Positions 34,710-49,500 of a DNA stretch of 64,000 bases are shown in pieces. Source of the stretch: Vitis vinifera (taxonomy: Eukaryota > Streptophyta > Magnoliopsida > Vitales > Vitaceae); assembly GCF_030704535.1 (NCBI RefSeq), contig NC_081821.1:8819001-8883000 (forward strand), written 5' to 3'. Under the pieces are notes generated by a model. That model had not been told where the DNA came from. It did not search any database and worked only from the letters and a program-made list of their open reading frames with translations. Every line of letters starts with the position of its first letter. The stretch's first letter is position 1. A program made the position numbers and the translations under genes.

Positions 34710-36147
34710 ATGTCTCGCTGCTGTTCTCAGTGTGGTCATAATGGTCATAATTCTCGCACATGTGCGGAGTCCGGTGGCGGTGGCGGTGGTGGTGATGGTG
34801 GTTCCGAAGGGATCATGCTGTTTGGAGTGAGAGTCACTGTGGATTCGATGCGTAAGAGCGTCAGTTTGAACAATCTGTCGCAGTATGAGCAGCCTCACGA
34901 GTCTTCCAACGCCGATGCCACCCCCGCCGCTGGATACGTTTCCGCCGACGATGTGGCTCACCACTCCTCAGGGAATCGCGAGCGCAAGCGAGGTTCCATT
35001 CACATCTCCGATCGTCGTTTTTGTCTCTTTCCTTTTTTTGTCAATATTTTCCTTTATTGATTGTTTTTTTCCGGTTTTGGTTGAGGTACAAATTATTTGG
35101 TTTTTTTTTATCTATTAAATCTAAAAGTCATCGATTTGTTTTTGTAAAGATTGATTTCTGTTTTATCGTTCAAATTTTTTTTTCCTCACCAAAATTTTTG
35201 GTAAATAAGTGAATTCATTAGTCAGTGTTTGTTGATTCTCAGTCGAAGTTGTTGATTTGATCGTAGAAATTGTTGCTTTCGGATCTAAAAGTACTTGATT
35301 TGTTTGATGCTTTTGGAATATTTTCAGGTGTCCCATGGACAGAAGAAGAACACAAGCTTTTCCTGGTTGGATTGCAGAAAGTTGGAAAAGGAGACTGGCG
35401 AGGAATCTCCAGGAATTTCGTGAAAACTCGAACTCCAACACAGGTCGCAAGTCATGCTCAGAAGTACTTTCTCCGCAGAAACAATCTCAATCGACGACGC
35501 CGCAGATCTAGCCTCTTCGACATCACCACCGAATCGGTAATTCACAGAAATAAAATCTTCAAACCTTTTCAGTTACTATTACTTCTTTATTTCCTCGGCA
35601 ACCAAACGGACTATATATTCGCTATAACTATAACAACTATCTCAGTTTAGTTGTGTCAGATTGCAGCATCGAAACAGACCATAATCGTCATTCTGTAATT
35701 ATTTCATTTTCTGTGTGTCAGGTCACGGCAGTTCCCATGGAAGAAGAGCAAGTACTTCATCATCAAGAGAACACATCTCAATCGCAGCAGTCTCCTAAGA
35801 CTTTTTCCGAGACCGGCAGTGGCGGTGGATTTCCGGTTGTGCCAGCTTTTCCAATGCCGATAAATCCGGTGGTTGTACCAGTTCCGATTCAGAATCCAAT
35901 GGAAAACCTAACTCTAGGACAAAATGATGTTAATACAAGGCTGGTCCGTCCGATTCCCGTTCTTCCTATTCCTCCCGAGTCAACGGATCTCAACTTGAAT
36001 CTGAAGTCCTCAGTTGATCCATCCCCCTTGTCACTGAAGCTCTCCCTCTCATCCAATCAGAATCATCCAAATCAACCATCTAGGCACTCCGCTTTTCAGG
36101 CTATGTCAAGCTTCAACAACGGTGATAGCATCATAAGCGTTGCTTGA
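34710..36147 (+). CDS. SHAQKYF-type (1R) MYB transcription factor
   Basis: Exons 34710-34992, 35328-35536 and 35722-36147 (phases 1 and 0), 305 residues. It starts with a zinc knuckle (C5-x2-C8-x4-H13-x4-C18), followed by an MLFGVRV motif at about 36-42. The MYB repeat (about 95-148) begins [20 protein letters not shown] and contains the family signature SHAQKYF, then a basic [12 protein letters not shown]. The C-terminal part is Pro-rich, with two LxLxL stretches ([13 protein letters not shown]) that resemble EAR repression motifs. This matches the MYBD/KUA1/MYBS3 group of nuclear factors acting in light, sugar and hormone responses. An in-frame ATG at 34656 would add 18 residues but falls at the predicted transcription start, and family members begin at the knuckle. 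Confidence 0.92.
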
Positions 36148-37913
36148 GAAAAACCGTTGATGAATGGCTATGGATAATTAGAGCGATCAGGTTAGGGAAA
36201 ATTAGGTGACTATGTGTCTCTAGTATTTTCCTTTGTTTGTACAGGACCAGTCTTGCTGCTTGCAATTTTTTTTTTTCTTATGCTCTTGTATTAGGTCCTT
36301 GTTTATTTCCCTTCTTTTCTCTCTAGTTGTATAAACTCAAAACAATACAAGTGCTGTTTCATTGCTGATATTGGTGTTTGGTCCCATGTGGGTTAGGATT
36401 CTCTCTCCTGTTGCTTTGATTTTATGTGATGGGAAAGTTAGACACACTCGCTTCTACTTCCTGTGGACATGGGAGGAGCTGTGCAACCGCTTTTTGTATG
36501 GATCATATGTTATCTAGGGTTTTTATTTTCAAAAAAAAAAGATAATATGTTGCTTTTGTGTGGTGGGTTGGCTCTGTGATTTCAATTGGGTTGTTTGGCT
36601 TTGGTTAGATAGGAAAGGTGGCTGTCAGTACCATTTTATTACCGGTGGGATGGGTTGTATACGGTGAAATCTGCCTGAGTAGTATGTGAGTATGTTTGAT
36701 TTAAAATTAGTTTGGTAATGATTTTAAGAAGTATTTTTAATATTTAAAATTTTTTATTATTTAAATATTAAAATTACTTTACTTTTTAAGAATTAATCTT
36801 AACTTTATGAAAATAATTACGATAGGCGGAAGGGGAGCAAACAAAGATTTGTTTAGGTCCACTATTGAAACCAAACGAGGGCGAGAAAGCCGTACAAAAA
36901 CTGGTCGTCCATTGAGGGTCTAAGGTAGGAGACACCTAACACTTTTAGGCTTAAGGGTAAGCGATGCAAGCAATGAAGAAGTAGAAATGGTGGAGATGGG
37001 ATTGCTTGCCGGTTTATTTATCGGTAATTTCAACAAGTGGGTATAAACAAAAAAGGAAAAAGAATATTTCCAACAAGTGGGTATAAACAAAAAGAAAAAG
37101 AAAGGTTGAGATCCAAAGTCAAGTTCTGATGTTGTGGGAATCACGCATGAACATGAGGTCTGTACGATGCCACTACATTATGTTTGGTACTTTTCATTTT
37201 GGGTGAGAAGTGTACTATTAACTTCATTATTGCACCTACTTACCGCCCCCTTTCCAAAATATATAATTGGAACTACCCCAAACCCAACACCCATCACTAT
37301 CCAGCCTGGATTACCAAACACAAATCTCTTTATTTTATACCCATGATCCTGTTAGGCTCTTCTTGTCTGTCGTGTCTCTGGATAAGCCGCCCAAATCTAC
37401 TCCTTAATAAAAGGTAAAAAAAAATCAACTAAATTATTTCCGGGGTGAAATGATTGTCTGAAGGGGATGGGGGGAGAGAACATAACACCTATGAAGTATG
37501 TTATTTGATCCTGAAGCAAAGAGACTTGGAACGAGATTCTTCCCCACTGCTTTTCCTTTCCCTACTTTATACTCTTCTCCATCCTTAAGGTTTTACCAAT
37601 GCTTTTCATTCAAACCTCCGTTTATTCTCTGGTTTTGTTTCTTTCCTTTTTCCTCTTTGAATGCTTGAATCCGTCCATGGTTTATCTCCTCAACATGGTC
37701 TTTATGTTTCAACACTGCCATATTCATTGACAAATTGAGGAAACTGCAATTAACGAACACAGGGAACATGGCAAATGAAGAGGGCAGTATATTTCTGGTA
37801 AGAGAAAGCAGGAAAATCTAGATAAGACACTGGTTATTCATGCATTCCAAGCGAGCAAACCATATGACTGCATTTGCTGGCTTATTCTAAGAAATAAGTA
37901 ACTGAAGATGGTG
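36148..37913. other. Intergenic DNA between MYB and the orphan gene
   Basis: The MYB 3' UTR probably ends around 36360. The rest has no supported gene. A 41 bp imperfect tandem duplication carrying TTTCAACAAGTGGGTATAAA lies at about 37026-37107. Confidence 0.5.
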
Positions 37914-38318
37914 CTACTTTACAACATGAGGTGGAGGACGGATTGATGTCTCCTCTGAATCAGATAGGAGGCTATGTATCTTTCTGATGTAATCCGAAGC
38001 CTTCCCATCAACGCCTTTCTCTTCCTGAATCACATATGAAGACCCTGCTCCTTCATTTGGCTCAATTAGGTATGTGATGGGCTTGGAGCTACGCTCTGGA
38101 ACTTGTGACCTGCTGCTTCTACCAGAATGCAGATGGTCATTAGTAACTGTGTTGGGGGCTGTTGAGGAAGCAGAGTTCCTGGGGGATGCTGGTGTTCCAC
38201 CTATTCCCAGACTCATCTTCGCAATGGAAAAAGATGACAACTTAATCATATTTGCTGCCACCAGGATTGACTTCTCACAGAGGGACTGGTAACTGTTGCT
38301 TCTGGCATTGTTTTTCAT
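37914..38318 (-). CDS. Uncharacterised 134-residue plant protein
   Basis: Single-exon frame from the ATG at 38318 (an in-frame TAA lies upstream, so this is the first ATG) to a stop at 37914. The first 45 residues are basic and mildly hydrophobic (SILVAANMIKLSSFSIAKMS). The middle is Ser/Pro/Asn-rich and probably disordered. The C-terminal third has PITYLIEPNEGAGSSYVIQE and ASDYIRKIHSLLSDSEE, which look like short linear motifs conserved in plant proteins. I do not recognise a family with a known function. It lies alone between the MYB gene and the S6K gene. Its composition and clean Met-to-stop frame make it likely real. Confidence 0.6.
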   Translation of the reverse strand: MKNNARSNSYQSLCEKSILVAANMIKLSSFSIAKMSLGIGGTPASPRNSASSTAPNTVTNDHLHSGRSSRSQVPERSSKPITYLIEPNEGAGSSYVIQEEKGVDGKASDYIRKIHSLLSDSEETSIRPPPHVVK

Positions 38319-38496
38319 GGCTACTTTCACTAGTTTACAAGAGTATTAGAAGAGATGGATGCAGATCAACAAGTGAAGCGGTAGGGTATATATAACCATA
38401 ATATACTTGCTTTAGAAGCAATGTGGTAGCTATTACAGCCAAAGAGTCATCCAACTTTCTTCAGTGGGGATCCCTTTATAATTCCCCTGAATGAGA

Positions 38497-38714
38497 TCTT
38501 CTTTTCTTAAAAACCTGACTAAAATGTAATATGACCGGATAGGAAGAATTTATCAGTTCCATTCACACATGCAAGGTAGCGTGGCTGGACAAGGCTGGAC
38601 AAGGCCACTGTTCTTCTTTTCTTGAAAGACCTAAACGTAGTATGACTGGATAGGAAGAATGTATCAGTTCCATTCACACATGCCAGATAGCGTGACTTGA
38701 CAAGGCCACTGTTC
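38497..38714. repeat. 115 bp tandem duplication
   Basis: A unit beginning TCTTCTTTTCTT repeats at 38612 with the same internal blocks (GGATAGGAAGAAT, TATCAGTTCCATTCACACAT, GACAAGGCCACTGTTC). Copy 1 has an extra internal GGCTGGACAA. It is upstream of the 134-residue gene and may lie in its promoter. Confidence 0.85.
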
Positions 38715-39589
38715 GAGGGTCCTCATCATTGAAGTTCAGTTCTTAGTTGTGCGTTTTCCACTGGATGCCCAGCATACCTTTATTTCTAAAAAAGATTGAT
38801 CCAGATTAACCCAAAGAAGAAAATGCCAGTTGCAGCCCTAACTTTATGCCAATCCTTCTGAAAATCTAGGTTGAAGAGAGGAGAACTGATTCTAAGCTAT
38901 TAATCTAACAATGCCACTGATCACATGGATAAAGTACATAAAGTTGGAACAAAACCCTTCTATACTTTCTACTATTTCTTTCTGCTTTTCTCAATGCTTC
39001 TCTTAGTTAACCATTGCTTTTCATTGTCTTCACAAATATATTCTAGACGAATTCTCAAAGCATTTAGAAGAAGTCAATCCAGAAGGTTCTTTTGTATTTT
39101 GGATTACATCACCTAATCCGGTTTAGTGGCTAAATGGGGGAAGTTTAAAAAATTTCCTCTAGTTATCAACAATTAGCGTGGGAGCCACCGAAGATAGCAT
39201 TCTTCCAAATCAAGAAAGAAGGAAACTGTTATTCGCCAAAACTTAAGAAAACTTGCAAGCATAAACTTTGTTTCTCTAAGGTCCCACAGAAATGGCTATG
39301 GTTTGACAAGACTGTTAGGATGTCCCACCTGAACGGTCTAAAGGGTGGTGGAGCAGGTGAGCAGACATACATAAAGACGTTTGTGAAGTAAATATTTAAA
39401 ACAATGCTGTAAGAAAGAAAGCTTGAATGGGACTCATGTTTTTTATTCATTGAAGAAAAGTATAATGTACATGAGAGATGAACACTATACAATTATTTCT
39501 TATTTTATTGTTTGAAAATAAAAATAAGAACAAACCTACAAGGATTACAAAGTGGATGGCTGGCTTGCTTCATTTCACCATTCAATTTA

Positions 39590-44094
<4,505 letters not shown>

Positions 44095-44124
44095 GATTGT
44101 CGTTGGAAATTGGAAGCCGACCAA

Positions 44125-45822
44125 AAATTGCTTCTGGTTGGCTATGAGGAATGGAGATTACATGGTAGAGAAGGAAACACAGAGAAGAGAGAGGGAGTTT
44201 GAGATCTCATGGCGGTGGCAAGTGGCAAGTGGAAAGTGGAAAGCTGCATTATTCATAAACGGATTACGATGAACAAAAAGCGGAGCTCTTTGACTATACT
44301 ACCACACGCGCATCTCCGGCGCGTGCATCTCTCTCTAACCGTTTATTGCCCCTCAGCTCCAACGGCTGGTACGGTTACTTGGGTGTTCCCGCTCTTTACA
44401 TGGGGTTATAATAAATTGATAATAATTTAATAAATAAGATTAATGCAAAAATAAAAATAAAAAGGAAATTATTGAATAACTGGGTATGTCATAATAATGG
44501 AATAAAAATTCATACAATATTGTAATTTGAAAAACAGTATCATTTCCAAAAAAAAAAAAAAATTCATTTTTAAATAATAATAAAAAAAAAAAAGATGAAA
44601 TGCTATTAAATATAAGACTATTGTATCTAATATATATTTATATTTTTTTTAATTATTCTTAAAAATATAAAACTATTTTCTATTGAAAAACCATGTGTAT
44701 TGAGAATTGATTCAATTTGCCCTTAATTAATTTTTATCTTCTCTTTTATAAGTGAATTGTCCATGATCTATCAATAATCTTATTCTATTGATGCACGCAT
44801 GGTGGCACGTTCACCTTCGTACCCCTAGAATTGTGTCACGTTCTTTCTTGCTTTTAGTTCCACGTTCTAACAGCTACCAGATGTCAGTAATTAATTTCAA
44901 TAAAATATTAACTCTAAATGTTTTTTCTCGATTATATCGAATAGATAGCTCTAGTAAGATATCAATTTCAGATACTTTTACCTAGTTGCACTGAATAGTT
45001 TCAAACGGTAGGACTTAGATCGAACCGAATAAAACAACTCGACTATCCATCAAAGTGGAGTGAAAAGTGTTCAAGAGTGCTTGCACACACGATTCTAGTA
45101 TAAAAGATAACATAAATTAGTTCTTTTTAGCTTGTATTATTGTCAAATCTTATTTTTGGTTATTAATGTGAATTTTGAGTATTTTACGAGCAAAAGAGGG
45201 TTTGAAAACATATTTTGGAGGATTAGACAAGTGAAGAAAAAGAGTTACGCATTTCGAGACTCGATGGTATCAGATGTAGATAGTTGTCATTGCAATAAAG
45301 AGGAGATCATCTCCATTTCATTTTGATACTATAGAGTGATATTGAAAAAGATAGAAGTTAAGGAAAGAAGAATTTGCACGAGACTTCTATTCTTTTTTTG
45401 TTTAACTACTTATGTTTAGTTTTATTGCTTTGAACACTTTTTATCTGATGTGGCATTATAAAGTCTTGCCACATGTTCAAAAAGCTATTTTTGTTTTGAG
45501 AACATATTTTAGTTTTTTGTTCCGAAATTAATTGCTTTCTATTTTCTGAGAACTGTTTTAAAAAATAATGAGGCAAATATGAAGAATAATGAAAGATAAA
45601 ATTGTACATATAAAATTTATTTTTTAAAAAATGTTTGAAGATATGGAAAACAAGTTTAAAATATTTCAAATTCCTGAACAAACTTTTGTCAATGAACTCT
45701 AAACTGTCTTTTTGAAAAATAATTTTTAAGAATAATTTTTGAAAACCATTCTTTAATATTTTGTATGATAAAAGTCTGTTTAAAAACGTTTTTAATATAT
45801 TTTAAAAATAAGTTTTATGTAT
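44125..45822. other. S6K 5' region and AT-rich intergenic DNA
   Basis: 44125-44290 is the likely S6K leader and promoter (CT-rich on the minus strand). From 44400 to 45800 the DNA is AT-rich with A runs at 44547-44561 and 44581-44593. Open frames here have no protein character. Confidence 0.45.
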
Positions 45823-46138
45823 AGCGAATAACTTGTGGGTCACCAACAGCAACGCACGTAGAGGAGGGTGTGGGCGTCCGGTGGTGGGAGGTAAGCAGGC
45901 CGAAAATATTGGAGAAGTCTTAAGGGATCAGGAGATGGGAGTGTGAACTTGAGCTTGAGATGCGACTGCGAGAATTGAGCAAGTACTTTCTTTTTACATG
46001 TAGATGGAATCATGACCGACGTTGAAAATTGGAACCCACCAAGAGAATTGCTTCTGGGTTAGTTTGGAGTGGAGAGAAGGAAACACAGAGAAGAGAAAAG
46101 AGAAGATTGAGATCTTAATTCAGTGGAAATTGGAAAGA
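45823..46138 (-). pseudogene. Degenerate duplicate of the S6K 5' end
   Basis: Shares long blocks in order with 43881-44235, the S6K first exon and leader: AATAACTTGTGGGTCACCAA, GTGTGAACTTGAGCTTGAG, GTAGATGGAATCATGA, then GGAAACACAGAGAAGAG. The copy is in the same orientation, about 1.9 kb upstream of the parent. The start ATG and MIPST are still readable, but small and larger indels break the frame and there is no kinase domain. The duplicated stretch covers no intron, so DNA duplication and retrocopy cannot be told apart. Confidence 0.85.
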
Positions 46139-46380
46139 CCCATTCGGACGAATGAAAGTACAAGTAAACTATTTTTTTGGTAGGCTGTTTCTCAATTGTA
46201 TATACATTATTTTGGAAAAATCACATATAAATCTAATAGCAGAGTAAAATAGACATGACAGTTTAAAATGCCTATGATTTTTTTTTATTATTATTATCTC
46301 ATTAAATTACAAAATACAAAGGAATATTTTACTCAAAAAAAAAGGGAAAAATGAAGAAACCAAGATAATGGAAACCACTT

Positions 46381-46404
<24 letters not shown>
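46381..46404. repeat. A24 homopolymer
   Basis: Uninterrupted A run just downstream of the importin gene stop codon (gene on the minus strand). Confidence 0.9.
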
Positions 46405-46412
<8 letters not shown>

Positions 46413-46583
46413 AAAGACAGTCCCTCAACTGTCCCACCCAAAATGAAGCAACAAACCTCAAGGAATTGGTGAACAAATTGACTAATACACGATGAAAACG
46501 CTACTAGACACTGAAGTTTTGCTACTTCGACAGACGAGGCCTAATCAAAATCGCCTCACTATGTCAACTCTCTCCCTCTTCCA

Positions 46584-49500
46584 CTATGATACAGGGGCCA
46601 AGTTCAACTCATGGGGCCTTAATGCTCCCTGAACAATCTCTTGAACTGTTCGGTTCCGGCGGCACACATCTGACAGCTCTTCCATCGAAACTGTTAGGGT
46701 GTTTATATCAGCCCCTGTTGCTACATTTGACAATGTCTGCAAAAATCTAGTCCGCTCCACCTCTGTCACCGCTGTCAATGGAACCAATGAAATGCAGTCC
46801 TTTGCCCACTCCACTGCTTTCATCCCATATGCTCGAGTTAGGGCTAGCAGTGCATATGTTACCTGTGGAACAAGGAGACTCCAAGTTTCAGAAGCAACTT
46901 GCCCACATATGTCAAGACTAGGGTCATTGACACGTGAGAAGGGTACAGAATTAAATACAAACAACTAGGCCTTACCGTTTCCAGTCGAGAACTTGGGAGC
47001 GCTCCTGTTAAGCAGGCAATCAGAATTCTAGTGATGCTGGCACCTCGCGGAATAATCACAGTGTCCCTGATAGATTGGTATTGTTCTCCCGGACTAGTCT
47101 TAGCAAGATCAAAGATATCGGATAAGAAGGTCAATATGGAATTGGAGGCTTCTCTGCAGGAAAGCATGTGGAAGGTATTAAATGAGACCAATTTCAATCA
47201 GCCAAATACCTCCAGAATCATTCTAACCATTATCCTTGGTAACTACAGTGATGAAACATGATGAAAGGACTAAGTTTTCAAGATTTTCAACCAAACTAAC
47301 TAGCAGGAAGGGGAAATACATAGGCACTGATAAAACATAGCAAATAACAGGAGGTTGTCAATCTCTGCAGGCCTTGAAATGCCTCATGTGTAAAAAACAA
47401 AATATAGAATCTAAGATCAGGATATCATACCTAATGTTTTTCTGTTTTATTTGCTTTGTTTTTTTTTTCTTTTCTGTTCTTTTACTCTTTTTTTCATCTA
47501 TCTCTTTTTTGAATTAGGGGTTTCTTTATTGGTGAGGGACTAAGCTAAGATTCTCACTCTTTAGTTAAAAACAAAAAACAAAAAAAGAGAAGCACCTTTA
47601 TGCTCACTTTTGTAATTATTCATGTTTCACTTTCATGCATAAGAAAGCAAATAACCTTACAACAAAGAGTCACATGGAGTTGTATAGGTAAAAGATGGCT
47701 CGTCTTTTCGTTACTTGCTTTGTATTACTGTGAACATTTTCATAATTAAATTTAATAAAATGATCTGAATTATCATATCTATGTAAATAAATAAGAAAAC
47801 TTTTGCTAGAGAGAGAGAGAGAGAGCTAATACCTGTGTTGTACAGTGACCCCAATCATAGAACAATCTACTAATGATGGAAACACTGCTGATGGAATAAA
47901 TAATTGAGGACAATAGCGAATGCATCTAGATGCCAACAAAAAACAATCATCCGCTATGTCCGGTCTGGCAGTAAACTCCTACAAAGCAGATGCTGCCATT
48001 ATTAAATAATGCTATGGATGCAGGTGAATCTAGAGAAAAAAAGGTTAACACAAAAGTCACAAAAACCATACCCGAATGTTTTTGAGAAGACATGTTGTGT
48101 GGCTGAATAGCGCTTCAATCAAATTCTTTAAGTAGTTTGCACAAGATGGGTCAGACCCAAATATCTGCAGTCCAAGTTCCATAAGCTGCTCAGTTGAAGA
48201 AAATAAAAGTAAAAATGCTATTATGCAGGACTATAAAGAAAGACATACCTTTATAACTTCACTAGAAAGATAAAGAAAGCATGGTTGGTGGTGTAGTTGA
48301 TATAGGCCTTGAATCTCCTCTAGCATAGCCCCAATTGTGATTCCCATGAACCTTCCAGAAGTTCTCACCTTAAACAAAAATCAAGCTCACTGTCACTGGC
48401 TAAAAACATTATCTATTTCCAAGCTATACAAACATTGGTAAGTATAACATGTCCTCCCTCTTGGAACAGTAATATGACAGCAGAATAATAATCTATGACA
48501 AATGACACAAAAAGTCAAGAACACAACTCAGTAGTAAGCTGTAATCTAAGGGTAGGGCATGGTATCAAGGTTCATAAAATGTCTAATGAACAGATAAAGT
48601 TCCTTCCCCTCAAGAAATGCGTCTTCCAGAGATACTCATTTCTTCCCTTTCAGTTTTGCTTAATTTCTACAAAGGCTCTGCTAGCCAGAGTCGATGCGTT
48701 ACTCTGGAATGTGTTGACATGGCATGATAATCTTACAATGAAATAAAATTAAGGGGGCATTTTATTTGAATTATAGAACTCATATGCTAGATGAATAGCA
48801 TCATTTCTAAAATTAGCATATTTAAGTTCGGATTTGACAATTAATTTCCAAAGTTCACCAAGGTACTTTAGTGAAGCCCATGGTTCAGCAAACTCACAGC
48901 ATATTTGCAAGCTCGGCAAAGAGACTCCATAGTTCGCATATCCCAAGCACGACTGCAAAAAAATTTTAAAACTCAGGTCAAACAAAAAAGTAAAGTCAAC
49001 ACTATCCAAAAAGGAAACCATCCTACAGGTGCCATGTTATGAATCCTTACACATCAAAGATTGCCTTGAAAATTGGCCAAAGCCTCTGAATTGCATCTGC
49101 CACTGCTTCAGGGTGATTTACATATCTAAAATTGTTTCAGTTGCAAGAATCATTTCAATAATGGATCAAGCAAAGTAAAGGATATAAGCAAAGAAACACC
49201 AATCATACCTAAAAATATATGCAAAGCGATCAATATGAACTGTAAACTCACGAGCAACTTTCTTATCCAATATTTCTGGACCTTGATTGACAACTTCCTG
49301 CTTGTTCACATTATAAATTTGGGGTATTGTCTACAAGAAAAAGAGTAACTAAATAGCTCCACCAGAAATTAACTGACCTGTAGAGAAGTAACAACAGGCA
49401 AGCATAATGCCTCCAGGGCTTTCTTAGCATGATCTGGAGGAAGTTCTGTGATAACCATACTGCAAAACACAGTTCAAGAGAGATTCAAATGTCTGCTCTA

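Noticed and set aside
34656..35060. MYB start at the upstream in-frame ATG 34656
   Set aside because: It falls at the transcription start predicted from the TATA box, and related proteins begin at the zinc knuckle (34710).
46584..46964. Stand-alone 126-residue gene on the minus strand
   Set aside because: Only 46862-46584 is coding; it is the last exon of the importin gene. The upstream part is intron translated in frame.
48495..48746. 83-residue plus-strand frame in an importin intron
   Set aside because: No protein-family resemblance; antisense to a gene with well-phased exons on both sides.
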